A DNA stretch of 64,000 nucleotides from NCBI GenBank assembly GCA_002372175.1, contig DFIS01000021.1:30583-94582 (forward strand), written 5' to 3'. Within the stretch, counting starts at the first letter, position 1. Every line of letters starts with the position of its first letter. Shown here one piece after another: positions 34,801 to 42,142 of this stretch. Below the pieces are notes generated by a model that saw nothing but the letters and a program-made list of their open reading frames with translations, had not been told where the DNA came from and did not search any database. Made by a program: the position numbers and the translations under genes. Source of the DNA: Solobacterium sp. UBA3691. GTDB lineage: Bacteria; Bacillota_I; Bacilli_A; Erysipelotrichales; Erysipelotrichaceae.

Positions 34801-37800
34801 GTATAGTCACTCAGATTCATCGTAATGTTTTGAGAACTGTTAGCGTAAACGATCAAGGCTGCAGCACCTTTGGCATCTACGATATTCGCCCTCCTGGAAA
34901 AGGTGTGATCACTGGTGCCGCCGCGTGAACAGATTGCTACTTTTCCGGTAAGATCAATATCCGCCCAGTCATCTTCGGTTCCATAACCATCAATGAATAC
35001 ATACTCATATACATTGCCCTGCAGAGAGCTGAAAGGCGCATTCCCGTACTGAGTATCTTCATAATAGGAAGCACTCCTCGAATTATTGAACAGCAATGAA
35101 TTCGATACAGGAACTTCCGTATTTTTTACATTGGCAGGAATCGTCAGCGTTTCAATGCCTGCACACAGTTCCGTATCTGCACCGTTTTCGACCAGGTAGG
35201 AGTTATTGCCTGCACCGATAAAGGCACCGGAATTGATCGTCAGATGTTCAGCACTTGAAGATCCGAAGTCGATCTCTGTGACATGACTCTGGTTTCTGAA
35301 AGCTGACGGTCCGATGGCTGTCAGACTGTTATTTTCTCCGAACTTTATCGTCTCAAGCACGTTGGCCGCGAGCTGAGCGGAATCCTTCACGAAATTCCCG
35401 TCAGCATCCTGTCCGGGATGACCGTTGTTGCCGACACCGCATACACCCAGGAAATTGTCCGGAATTGCTGTCAGTTTACTGTTATCACTAAGTTCAAGAT
35501 TTCTGATGCTTGCATAATCAAAGACACCGGTATCCATATGCGTAAGATTTGCAGGAAGAACCAGTTTTTCAATACCCCGATTCAGTTCTGCATCCACTTT
35601 CTGATCATACAGATAACCGTTATTGCCGACACCGATAAAGGAACCGTAGTCGATCTTCAGACTTTCTTTCTCGGATGTGCCAAAGTCGATCACCTTCAGA
35701 TGACTCTGATTATAGAAAGAACCGCGCTCAATCGTCGTCAGACTGTTATTCTGTCCGAAGTAAACCGATTCAAGCCTGTTTGCTTCGAGCTGTGCGGAAT
35801 CCTTGACAAATGAATGATCATATTTATTGGTATCGTTATTCCATGTCCCTCCCTGACCCGGATAACCGTTATTTCCGTATCCGCTGAGACCCATGAAATG
35901 CTCGGGAATCGTTTCCAGTTTACAGTTATCACTGAAGACCAGGTTCTTTATCTTCGCATATTCAAAGACACCTCTTTCCAAATGCGTCAGATTTGACGGA
36001 AGAACCAGTGTTTCAATACCTTCATTCAGCGTATTATCTATCTTCTGATCATACAGGTAGCCATTGTTGCCGACACCGATGAAGGCGCCGCTTCCGATAG
36101 ACAGGCTCGGTGCTGCAGAAGTCCCGAAATCGATGACTTTCAGATGACTCTGATTGAAGAAAGCACCGCTTCCGACAGATGCCAGACTGTTGTTGTTTCC
36201 GAAGCTGACAGATTCAAGACTGTTGGATTCCAGCTGTGCAAGATCCTTGACAAATGTAAATGATGATTTGTCATCGTCCCAATCATACGTATATTTGTTT
36301 TCTTCCTCAACCCATTTGCCGGCCTGTCCCGGATATCCGTTATTGCCAAAACCGCAGATACCCAGGAATCCGCTGGGGATCTCCTTAAGTATACAGTTAT
36401 CACTGAAGGTCAGATGAATGATCTTCGCATAGTTGAAAGCACCATCTCTCAATTCAGCCAGATTGGCCGGGAAAGTCAGATCAACAATACCTTCATTAAG
36501 TTCCTTATCGATGCCCTGTTCAACCAGATAACCGTTGTTGCCGGCACCGATGAAAGTACCTTTATCGATGATCAGTTCTGCAGACGAAGTGCCGAAATCG
36601 ATGCTCTTCAGGTGATTCTGATTCTTGAAAGCACCGTTTTCAATGATCGTCAGACTGTTATTGGCGCCGAAACTGATCGTTTCCAGACTGTTGGCGGCGA
36701 TCTGTACGGGATCCTTTACAAAGTCATATTCAAACTTCTTTGGATATTTGTAGGATATTGTGTAATCCGTGATATATTCACCGGTCCCCGGGTCTATTCT
36801 GCCTGCCTGTCCCGGATAGCCGTTGTTATTCATACCGGTTACTTCCATGAAGCCTTCCGGGATAACTTCAAGCTTACTGTTATCGCTGAATACAAGATGC
36901 TTGATTCGGGCAAGGTTAAAGCTTCCGCTGTCGCCGAGGGCACCTTCATTGTATATTCCCTCGCCGATCTGGCTCAGGTTGGCAGGGAAGACCAGTGTAT
37001 CGATACCGCCCAGTGTTTCTTCGCCTCTGTCTGCCGCTGCACCGTTATTACCGGCCGCCACAAAGACACCGTTGGCAATGATCAGTTTCTCAGCTCTCGG
37101 ATTCTCACCAAAATCAATACTGGTGAGATGTGTCTGATTCTTAAAGGCACCCATGCCGATCAGGGTCAGGGAGTTATTGTCACCAAAGTCTACTGTCTTC
37201 AAGGCGTCACAGGCTTTTGCCAGTTCTGCAGGTGTAAAAGACGGTGATTCAAAGAGGATCTGATGAAGCCAGTCAAAGAAACCTTCACTCTCGGTCTCTT
37301 CTCCAGGGTGACCGTCCTTACCATCGGCTGCCAGGAATCCGCACGGGATCTCCTTCAGATTACTGCCGTCTTCCAGCGCAAAATGCTCGACAGGGATGCA
37401 GTGGAAAGCTCCATCCTCCACCTCTTCCAGACTTGCCGGAAAGGTCAGCACCGAGATCGTCGCTGGGACGCTGCCGTCTTTCTTACTGTAGGCAAAGGCA
37501 TCCGCATGGATCACGGTCAGATTGGATTCCGGCGCAAAGATCAGTTCCTGTATTGTACCGTAGTTCTCAAACGCTTTTTCCGCGATCTCCGTAACTCTGT
37601 ATGTTTCACCCTCAAAAGTAACTTCCGCAGGGATCGTGATGCTGGTCAGTCCGCTTTCAGCACCGGTGACAGTTACTGTTTTCTCACTCTCGTCAAGGAC
37701 CTCGTATGTCAGAGCATCTTCCTCCGGACTGAAGCTCGTTCCTGCAGTAAGCACAGCTTCCGGCTCTTCTGTCTCTTCCGGTTCTGTTTCTTCCTCTTCT

Positions 37801-38204
37801 GCAGGTTCCTCGGGAATCTCTTCTTCTGCAGGTTCTGTTTCTTCTGTCAGTGTACCTTCCGTGTTCTGTTCTTCTTCCGAAGGTGTCACTTCAGGTTCCG
37901 GGCTTTCTCCTTCAGAAGGTTCAACAGTTTCCTCCGCAGGCGGTTCTTCCCCTTCCGGCTCACCGGTGTTTTCCGGCGCAGGTGTTTCCTGCTGCCCGGT
38001 AATTTCCGGTTCCGCTGTTTCTTCTTCCTGTCCGGTGACCGTTTCCGGTACAGTTGTTTCTTCTCCGCCCTCTTCTTCAGCGGGCGTTACTTCTGTGACC
38101 GTCTCTTCACCTGTTTCTCCGGTATCCGGCTCTTCTGCTTTTACAACAGCAGTTGTGCTGAAAAACATTGTTAAGGTAAGTATCCATTGAATGATCGGTT
38201 TCAT
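31830..38204 (-). CDS. Giant secreted BspA-type leucine-rich-repeat protein 3 with PA-like insertion
   Basis: A 2124-residue protein. A signal peptide covers about 1-23 (ends TAVVKA). The Glu/Pro/Thr-rich linker runs to about 160. LRR_5-type repeats are organised into about five large units of 140-170 residues, each with SLTxIxxGAF, a GNNGYL segment and a GNNGYPGQ segment. A protease-associated-like domain of about 100 residues follows at about 1050-1160 (DIDLTGKVAICSRGG, then RRANIVDAKGAAALIVYAN). More LRRs and the shared Big-plus-C-terminal module complete it, ending NVKVTLK. The PA-like domain is absent from paralogues 1 and 2. No protease domain is present, so the domain may bind peptide or carbohydrate. 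No wall anchor is visible. GGGAG precedes the ATG. Confidence 0.9.
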   Translation of the reverse strand: MKPIIQWILTLTMFFSTTAVVKAEEPDTGETGEETVTEVTPAEEEGGEETTVPETVTGQEEETAEPEITGQQETPAPENTGEPEGEEPPAEETVEPSEGESPEPEVTPSEEEQNTEGTLTEETEPAEEEIPEEPAEEEETEPEETEEPEAVLTAGTSFSPEEDALTYEVLDESEKTVTVTGAESGLTSITIPAEVTFEGETYRVTEIAEKAFENYGTIQELIFAPESNLTVIHADAFAYSKKDGSVPATISVLTFPASLEEVEDGAFHCIPVEHFALEDGSNLKEIPCGFLAADGKDGHPGEETESEGFFDWLHQILFESPSFTPAELAKACDALKTVDFGDNNSLTLIGMGAFKNQTHLTSIDFGENPRAEKLIIANGVFVAAGNNGAAADRGEETLGGIDTLVFPANLSQIGEGIYNEGALGDSGSFNLARIKHLVFSDNSKLEVIPEGFMEVTGMNNNGYPGQAGRIDPGTGEYITDYTISYKYPKKFEYDFVKDPVQIAANSLETISFGANNSLTIIENGAFKNQNHLKSIDFGTSSAELIIDKGTFIGAGNNGYLVEQGIDKELNEGIVDLTFPANLAELRDGAFNYAKIIHLTFSDNCILKEIPSGFLGICGFGNNGYPGQAGKWVEEENKYTYDWDDDKSSFTFVKDLAQLESNSLESVSFGNNNSLASVGSGAFFNQSHLKVIDFGTSAAPSLSIGSGAFIGVGNNGYLYDQKIDNTLNEGIETLVLPSNLTHLERGVFEYAKIKNLVFSDNCKLETIPEHFMGLSGYGNNGYPGQGGTWNNDTNKYDHSFVKDSAQLEANRLESVYFGQNNSLTTIERGSFYNQSHLKVIDFGTSEKESLKIDYGSFIGVGNNGYLYDQKVDAELNRGIEKLVLPANLTHMDTGVFDYASIRNLELSDNSKLTAIPDNFLGVCGVGNNGHPGQDADGNFVKDSAQLAANVLETIKFGENNSLTAIGPSAFRNQSHVTEIDFGSSSAEHLTINSGAFIGAGNNSYLVENGADTELCAGIETLTIPANVKNTEVPVSNSLLFNNSRSASYYEDTQYGNAPFSSLQGNVYEYVFIDGYGTEDDWADIDLTGKVAICSRGGTSDHTFSRRANIVDAKGAAALIVYANSSQNITMNLSDYTGSNPAVFISQYYARNVKNESAPVRDDQGNILYYTGTVCVNHYTQYGLDRGAFGYAGIKNLEFEDGLEINALEPGAFQDLDLMKELVLGENSPLTEIGGGAFSKCDALKTIDLRDSHITNIDDAFKENPRLTSIIFPETLESITWSGLNNPDLADPTITCPFYGSDRLKELHFTNPDPDGLTFEPGVFQHLKKDGTVYVPDETTDEQLKAYQEKLAQAGLNWEVMRESGKASDSEDEEVVMLDRDYIILDQGDSLKLNVVEPEGFQTASVTWSVENDVNEPYAEGETPLITVEDDGTVTAGETEGTAYVLATITDQTGAEYYARTRVDVVTKDIREDLKQYGVRLIDTKVKVALLSTDYTPVRVQLTLKQNMNTFNAYGTGNNTEEPKEESKVQSAEFTNRAVSNIFDLKVYDDLTVEIIPKAEYVTTDAAVLKTVKGSYKSAITLMIDDKPYTSDQVLKISVNKKLPKVTVSAVTLNSFFDDGQYLKIKGGTVEDVTTTDAIPWLELDSDGAESMLWYKLGENNANWKLKKNAKMNLQVQLAGWAVPVNTKVTVKAAPTVPKLTFKSKTLKLNPRTFDVAATTYKITPAVFEDSDVYVSRIAEGKNISENTGHNLPFVYEGLQAGVLDGYLYVSTNDDFDGSKARTFKVYVSVEGIEYPVTVKTLKRGTAITMSVKASGNINLSIPGSKVTLTAATKNFRRESVYNGYEISRITAANDPEGPDLKDQFEIEAESYVITLKAGAGLQPGTYIATMQAPVSIWRNVEKTVKFTVVDKALAQSVTLKGKGKIDVLRPGTAVTLTPAFKNCFEYELSNVTITNKAKTDVTEKFNWEENEDGSIAVSIRDGAKVLHTDKYTVTATYKVNGTETTITSKPAKLTVTQGKSSAVIDKKKAEVHKLDSYSLAEVKITLTDDTVAGIDRITYVSPKAGGQEVFTMRELGNDTYAIAFNSNLLPANLKYKGGTVKIQVFMKGNETAKPNTTFNVKVTLK
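32172..32402 (-). repeat. Gene-conversion tract: matches BspA-like gene 1 at 20461-20691
   Basis: Aligned by eye, these 231 bp differ from 20461-20691 at only about two positions and encode the same residues (for example TDVTEKFNWEENEDG). The homologous part of gene 2 (about 26398-26628) is clearly different (IDVSEKFEWEENEDG). Immediately outside the tract, gene 3 matches gene 2 instead. This mosaic pattern indicates recombination between paralogues. Confidence 0.75.
35130..37320 (-). repeat. Five large tandem LRR units (about 415-515 bp each) in BspA-like protein 3
   Basis: The same order of motifs recurs: FGxNNSLT, GAFxNQSHLK, IDFGTS, GNNGYL, LPANLTH, FSDNCKL, GNNGYPGQ, FVKDSAQL. The GNNGYL-type anchors fall near 37050, 36530, 36060, 35620 and 35200, so the spacing shrinks from about 515 to 415 bp. 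The difference comes mainly from a variable insert after GNNGYPGQ. Confidence 0.8.
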
Positions 38205-38270
38205 ACGACTCCCTCTCTTTTTACAAAAGATAATAAAGTGATGCCTGGCCCATAAGGACTATACACACTT

Positions 38271-38299
38271 ATTATAATCATATCGTCCGAAAATGTAAC
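38271..38299 (-). promoter_or_regulatory. Promoter of BspA-like gene 3
   Basis: On the minus strand GTTACA-N17-TATAAT, with the -10 at 38271-38276. The leader is about 60 nt and ends in GGGAG before the ATG. A similar GTTAxC -35 with 17-nt spacer is seen upstream of gene 1. Confidence 0.55.
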
Positions 38300-38327
38300 T
38301 TCTGTTAAATAATATGCAGGGTATAGC

Positions 38328-38509
38328 AGCGGATAAAGGATACTCCGTGAACATGCCTGGGGTGCTCCACCGGCACTTTTCTGATCCTGCGGCAGGAAGG
38401 CACAGATCTGAATCTGGATGCTTTAAAACATACATATAAGTTACAGATCAGCCGGATAAACAGGAAGGCATACTCCGGTGAGATGTGATTGCAGAACAAA
38501 CGGCAGAAG
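38328..38509 (-). pseudogene. Degraded C-terminal fragment of a second GT2 glycosyltransferase gene
   Basis: This 180-bp stretch repeats the last part of the intact GT2 gene (38710-38929). The encoded residues HISPEYAFLFIRLICNLYVC and RRIRKVPVEHPRH correspond to HLSPEYAFLFIWLIYNLYVC and RKVRKIPVEHLKH. It carries substitutions, a small insertion, a 41-bp internal deletion relative to the intact gene, and loss of the original stop codon. No start or ribosome site remains. It lies between the BspA-like gene 3 promoter and a BspA tail remnant, which marks it as the relic of a duplicated GT2 gene. Confidence 0.85.
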
Positions 38510-38518
38510 TACATTTAA

Positions 38519-38611
38519 AGAGACCCGCCGGTCATCCCGGAAGGGTCTCTTCTTTCATTGCCTGTCTGCTTATTTCGCAGATCTTTACTTCAGGGTCACC
38601 TTGACATTGAA
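38519..38611 (-). pseudogene. Relic of a fourth BspA-like gene: last nine codons, 3' UTR and terminator
   Basis: The stretch contains the AGAGACCC/GGGTCTCT terminator hairpin (38519-38550), the conserved 3' UTR and the terminal codons for FNVKVTLK plus stop (38585-38611), matching the 3' ends of the three intact genes almost base for base. Homology stops abruptly at 38611, and the sequence upstream (to 38709) no longer resembles the gene. This is what remains after deletion of almost an entire giant gene. The hairpin may still terminate transcripts from the intact GT2 gene. Confidence 0.88.
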
Positions 38612-38709
38612 AACAGTATTATTACAGAAGATAAAAACATATACACCAACATTATAAACGGTTCTTCCCGGATTTTTATATAGAAGAACCGTTGAATCGT
38701 CAGACTGTC
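38612..38709. other. Short spacer between the BspA relic and the GT2 gene
   Basis: AT-rich spacer with no gene. An inverted repeat GGTTCTTC/GAAGAACC (about 38659-38693) lies just after the GT2 stop and could act as a weak terminator or processing hairpin. Confidence 0.4.
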
Positions 38710-40266
38710 TCAGCCGATAAACGAGCCGCCGAGAATATGCTTGAGGTGCTCCACCGGTATCTTTCTGACCTTACGGCAGGAAAGCACAAATCTGAATGCT
38801 TTGAGACATACATATAAGTTATAGATCAGCCAGATAAACAGGAAGGCATACTCCGGTGAGAGGTGATTCATCACACACATGGCAATACTCCATACATGGA
38901 CCAGAATCAGCAGAACAAACGGCAGAAGATACACAGAACGCCATTTCTTTCCGCCTGCTCTCCCTGTGACTTCAAATACTTTGTGACGCAGTCCGATACT
39001 CTCGCCCAGTACAGGCAGAAACAGGAACGGTGTCAGACACATTTCGTAGACAGCACTGAGATGCGCAGTTCTGGTATTGCCGGAGAAATACCTGATCTCA
39101 TGACAGGAAAGCAGGTAATACGGAAGCCAGAACACGCACAGCTCACGCCAGTCACAGCGCATTACCTTGAAGCCAAAGCACGCAAAGAGTACAGGTCCGG
39201 CAAGATAGAGCAGTCTCTTGACAGGAAAATACCAGTACAGGATCGCCAGGAAGTAACAGATCTTCTGCTTTAGACTGAGCTCCTTGCTTCTCAGAATACG
39301 GGTCACCTTAGGTGTCTGGATACATCCGCAGGCCCATCTCCGGCGCTGACGGATCAATGTTGGAAGATCTTCCGGCACTTCACCGAAAGCCAGATCTTCG
39401 GTCAGATCATATCCCTGATAGCCCTTTTTCTGGATCTGAATACCGGTCGCAAAGTCTTCCGTCAATGTATCGGTCTGAAACAGACCGGCATCCTGCAGAG
39501 CTCTGCGTGAGATAAGCATATTCGTTCCGGCCATGAATACTGCATTTACATGTTCACGGGAAGGTTCAACACTGTAGTAGAAATAATCCTGTTCGTTAGG
39601 CAGCAGTCCGGCTCCCCCGAAAGCCTTCTGGAAAAGATCCTCATAGCGGAAACACTGCGGTGTCTGCACAAAACCTGCCTGCGGATCGATCTCCCGTTCA
39701 CCGCGCTTACCGTATCCGCCTAACATATACGGTACGGTCTTCTCCAGGAACTCCGGCCGCGGGCACATATCCGCGTCAAATACAGCGACCAACGGTGAAT
39801 CCGTATGCTGAAGCGCATAGTTCAGGTTGCCTGCCTTGGCATGATCATGTTCAGGTCTTGCGATATATACCGCTCCGTACTTTTCAGCCAGTTCTCTGAC
39901 TTCCTCACGCTCGGCATCATCACAGAGATGAATATGTTTCTTCTCCTTCGGCCAGCGGATCTCCGTACAGGCTTTGATCGTTTCCTCAAGCAGAGAGATA
40001 TCCTCCCCCTTCGTCGGTACCAGAATATCCACGTCGGGAACACCCTTCAGATTTTCCAGTTTCTTTCTCTTTACAGAAAATGAACTGAGTGCCAGATGTG
40101 CGATCAGCTCAAAACAGCCGATGATCTCTGTCACCAGCAGGATAATAGCCAGGATCATACTGAGAACAGAATCTCTGAAAGGTAATGAAAAAACGATACG
40201 CCAGCTAAAGTAAAGCAGCGAACAAAGCGCAAATATGATCAGATGTAGTCTTTTTGTTTTTTCCAT
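38710..40266 (-). CDS. Membrane-embedded family 2 glycosyltransferase, cellulose-synthase-like
   Basis: A processive-type GT2 enzyme of 518 residues. Two N-terminal helices (about 8-60) precede a cytoplasmic GT-A domain with VPTKGED, HLCDDAE, HDHAKAGNLNYAL, VFDADMCPRPEFL (the D-x-D), LTEDFATG and QRRRWACG, the full D,D,TED,QxxRW set of BcsA-type synthases. Four to six C-terminal helices would form the translocation channel. No PilZ domain is present, so c-di-GMP activation through BcsA-type PilZ is not expected. It probably makes and exports a beta-linked glucan or related polymer. Its ATG lies 1 nt after the GH5 stop, so the two are tightly coupled. A degraded copy lies downstream. Confidence 0.9.
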   Translation of the reverse strand: MEKTKRLHLIIFALCSLLYFSWRIVFSLPFRDSVLSMILAIILLVTEIIGCFELIAHLALSSFSVKRKKLENLKGVPDVDILVPTKGEDISLLEETIKACTEIRWPKEKKHIHLCDDAEREEVRELAEKYGAVYIARPEHDHAKAGNLNYALQHTDSPLVAVFDADMCPRPEFLEKTVPYMLGGYGKRGEREIDPQAGFVQTPQCFRYEDLFQKAFGGAGLLPNEQDYFYYSVEPSREHVNAVFMAGTNMLISRRALQDAGLFQTDTLTEDFATGIQIQKKGYQGYDLTEDLAFGEVPEDLPTLIRQRRRWACGCIQTPKVTRILRSKELSLKQKICYFLAILYWYFPVKRLLYLAGPVLFACFGFKVMRCDWRELCVFWLPYYLLSCHEIRYFSGNTRTAHLSAVYEMCLTPFLFLPVLGESIGLRHKVFEVTGRAGGKKWRSVYLLPFVLLILVHVWSIAMCVMNHLSPEYAFLFIWLIYNLYVCLKAFRFVLSCRKVRKIPVEHLKHILGGSFIG

Positions 40267-40267
40267 G

Positions 40268-41299
40268 TTATTTATCCAGGTAGCGGAAAATCAGTTTTCC
40301 TGCTTTCGAGAGATCCTCCTCTGTAAACTGACCGTATTTATTACAGTCAGGACGCAGTATTGAATATGGCTCATCTTTATTGCACATTGACCAGGCACAC
40401 CAGCTGATACCGTTCTTGTTCATAAACTGCAGGAATGCTTCGGCATCTTCACTGCCGCCTTCACCGATTCCCCATTCACTGACAAAGACCGGCGCCTTCT
40501 GCTCCGCAGCATCTTTCAGCACTTCCCAGGTCCAGTGTTCCCCGGGATAATAATGGAACGCATAGAGCAGGTTTTCGGCATTGATCGGATCCAGCCACCC
40601 GTAAGACGGCTGACTTGCGTAATTCGGCGTACCGACGATCACCACCGCATCATGTGCATACTGACGGATCACCCCGATGATCTGATACGCATACTCGGTA
40701 ATATCCTTCCAGGTACACTTGTTTGGTTCATTGCATATCTCGTAAATAATATTCGGAGTATCGGGATAACGGGAGGCCACAGCGTCGAAGAAGTTGATCG
40801 CTTCCTGCAGATGACTGCGCGGATCTCCGTCACTCAGAATATGCCAGTCCACGATCACATACATATCTTCCGCAATCGCATCCTCAATACCGGCGATCAC
40901 CCTGCGCAGATTCTCTTCCGGTGCCTTGACATAGCCTCTTTCGGTATCCGTATACATGGCGATACGGACAACATTGCCGCCGGCTTCCTTCACCGAGCGC
41001 ATCATCCCGGCATTCAGGTACTCACCATACCATTCGATTCCATGTGTGCTTACACCGCGCAGCTGCACCGGTTTTCCATCCGTATCACACAGTCTGCCGT
41101 CTTCGATATGCAGCGGTGATACCTCCGGCTGAGCAGCCGGTGATGAACATCCTGAACAGACTGCCAGCAGGAATGTCAGTATGAAAGAAAGACCGGACAG
41201 TTTTGTCCTGATGATCTTCGGATGATGGCCGGCTGATGCAGAGAAGATATTTTCAGAGAGCCACCGCGAGCTCTTCGACAAAGTACCAATAATACTCAT
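40268..41299 (-). CDS. Glycoside hydrolase family 5 endoglucanase-like, lipoprotein-like export signal
   Basis: A GH5 retaining glycosidase of about 343 residues. The acid/base Glu is in YEICNEPN and the nucleophile Glu is in PVFVSEWGIG. The N-terminus has a basic stretch of about 35 residues, a hydrophobic segment (LSFILTFLLAV) and CSGCSS, a plausible though imperfect lipobox, so it is probably membrane-tethered outside the cell. Paired with the cellulose-synthase-like GT2, it resembles the BcsZ/CcsZ-type glucanase that trims the polymer during secretion. I start at 41299 because a TATAAT sits 6 nt upstream; an ATG at 41317 would lie upstream of the predicted transcription start. No Shine-Dalgarno site is seen for either. 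Confidence 0.88.
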   Translation of the reverse strand: MSIIGTLSKSSRWLSENIFSASAGHHPKIIRTKLSGLSFILTFLLAVCSGCSSPAAQPEVSPLHIEDGRLCDTDGKPVQLRGVSTHGIEWYGEYLNAGMMRSVKEAGGNVVRIAMYTDTERGYVKAPEENLRRVIAGIEDAIAEDMYVIVDWHILSDGDPRSHLQEAINFFDAVASRYPDTPNIIYEICNEPNKCTWKDITEYAYQIIGVIRQYAHDAVVIVGTPNYASQPSYGWLDPINAENLLYAFHYYPGEHWTWEVLKDAAEQKAPVFVSEWGIGEGGSEDAEAFLQFMNKNGISWCAWSMCNKDEPYSILRPDCNKYGQFTEEDLSKAGKLIFRYLDK

Positions 41300-41305
41300 G
41301 TTTTG

Positions 41306-41334
41306 ATTATATGACATTTTTAAATAAATGTACG
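41306..41334 (-). promoter_or_regulatory. Promoter of the GH5-GT2 operon, -10 six nt before ATG
   Basis: Minus-strand CGTACA-N17-TATAAT, with the -10 at 41306-41311 and ATG at 41299. The implied transcript begins at the start codon. It lies inside the longer reading frame, which argues against the upstream ATG. Confidence 0.55.
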
Positions 41335-41380
41335 CAGTTATAACGAATATATCGCTTTCCCGGCAGGATGCTTAAGACAC

Positions 41381-41405
41381 AAAAAGATGCGGTCCATACC
41401 GCACC
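41381..41405 (-). terminator. Terminator of the vWA gene
   Basis: Stem built on GCGGT-CCAT-ACCGC with flanking pairs, followed on the minus strand by CTTTTTGTG, about 28 nt after the vWA stop. Confidence 0.8.
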
Positions 41406-41433
41406 TTTCGTATTTGTTTCCTACACAGGCAGC

Positions 41434-42069
41434 CTACCGCTTCCGGCTCCGGTAATCCCTGTCGATCTCTGCCAGGGCTTCCTCTTCGGCATAGACACCC
41501 GTGCTGCGCAGATTGGTGAAGATCTTCCCGACAGCCCTGAAATTGGTCTCTATACCGATCTTATCCGCATGATAGTTCATTGAGGAAGCAGCCCCGATAC
41601 CGATATCATCTGCTGTTTCCTTTGCGTCGATATTGGCACCAAGGAAGATGAACTCCCATCCTTCTTCCTTCTTTCGTTCGATCGTTTTCTGAATATCCCT
41701 GCGTGAATACTTCCGGCTGGCATTTTCATATCCGTCGGTGATGATAACCATTACCGTATGATCCGGTCTTGTCTTCGGCCACAGTTCATGCATACGCTCT
41801 GTTTCCCGGATGGTCTCACCCACCGCATCCAGCAGAGCTGTAGACCCGGCTGCCGTATACTCCTTTTTCGTGATACCGCGTACTTCTCTGATCGGCACAC
41901 GCTCATGGATGACCTTCATCCCGTCGTTAAACAGCACTGTCGTCACCAGGGCATCTCCCTCTCCGCTGCGCTGTTCATCCAGAAAGGCATTATATCCTCC
42001 GATCGTATCGCTCTCCAGTCCGTGCATCGAGCCGCTTCTGTCCAGTACAAAGATGATCTCTGTCAACAT
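41434..42069 (-). CDS. von Willebrand factor A domain protein
   Basis: A 211-residue stand-alone vWA domain, cytoplasmic (no signal). The MIDAS metal site is complete: DRSGSM near the N-terminus, a Thr/Ser in AAGSTALLDA, and ITDGYEN. The form resembles small TerY-like or tellurite-resistance-associated vWA proteins, but no ter genes are nearby. GGAGGT lies about 8 nt upstream of the ATG. It follows the TsaC-HTH gene after a terminator, so any functional link is only by neighbourhood. Partner and ligand are unknown. Confidence 0.85.
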   Translation of the reverse strand: MLTEIIFVLDRSGSMHGLESDTIGGYNAFLDEQRSGEGDALVTTVLFNDGMKVIHERVPIREVRGITKKEYTAAGSTALLDAVGETIRETERMHELWPKTRPDHTVMVIITDGYENASRKYSRRDIQKTIERKKEEGWEFIFLGANIDAKETADDIGIGAASSMNYHADKIGIETNFRAVGKIFTNLRSTGVYAEEEALAEIDRDYRSRKR

Positions 42070-42111
42070 TCTTCTTACCTCCGTTCTTACATCTTTACTT
42101 TACAAAGACGG

Positions 42112-42140
42112 GGAAAAGAAAAGGTCGCCGTGACGGCGAC
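42112..42140 (-). terminator. Terminator of the TsaC-HTH gene
   Basis: Stem GTCGCCG-TCA-CGGCGAC followed by CTTTTCTTTTCC on the minus strand, 2 nt after the stop. Confidence 0.88.
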
Positions 42141-42142
42141 AT

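Noticed and set aside
35130..37320. Regularly spaced repeats as a possible CRISPR array
   Set aside because: The repeats are hundreds of bp apart, imperfect and protein-coding (LRR units). No short direct repeats with unique spacers were seen anywhere in the window.
37263..38190. Long open frames on the plus strand opposite the 5' part of giant gene 3 (Ser/Val-rich or Phe/Arg-rich)
   Set aside because: They mirror the repetitive Glu/Pro/Thr codons of the real gene on the other strand, have no ribosome sites or recognisable domains, and overlap each other in different frames.
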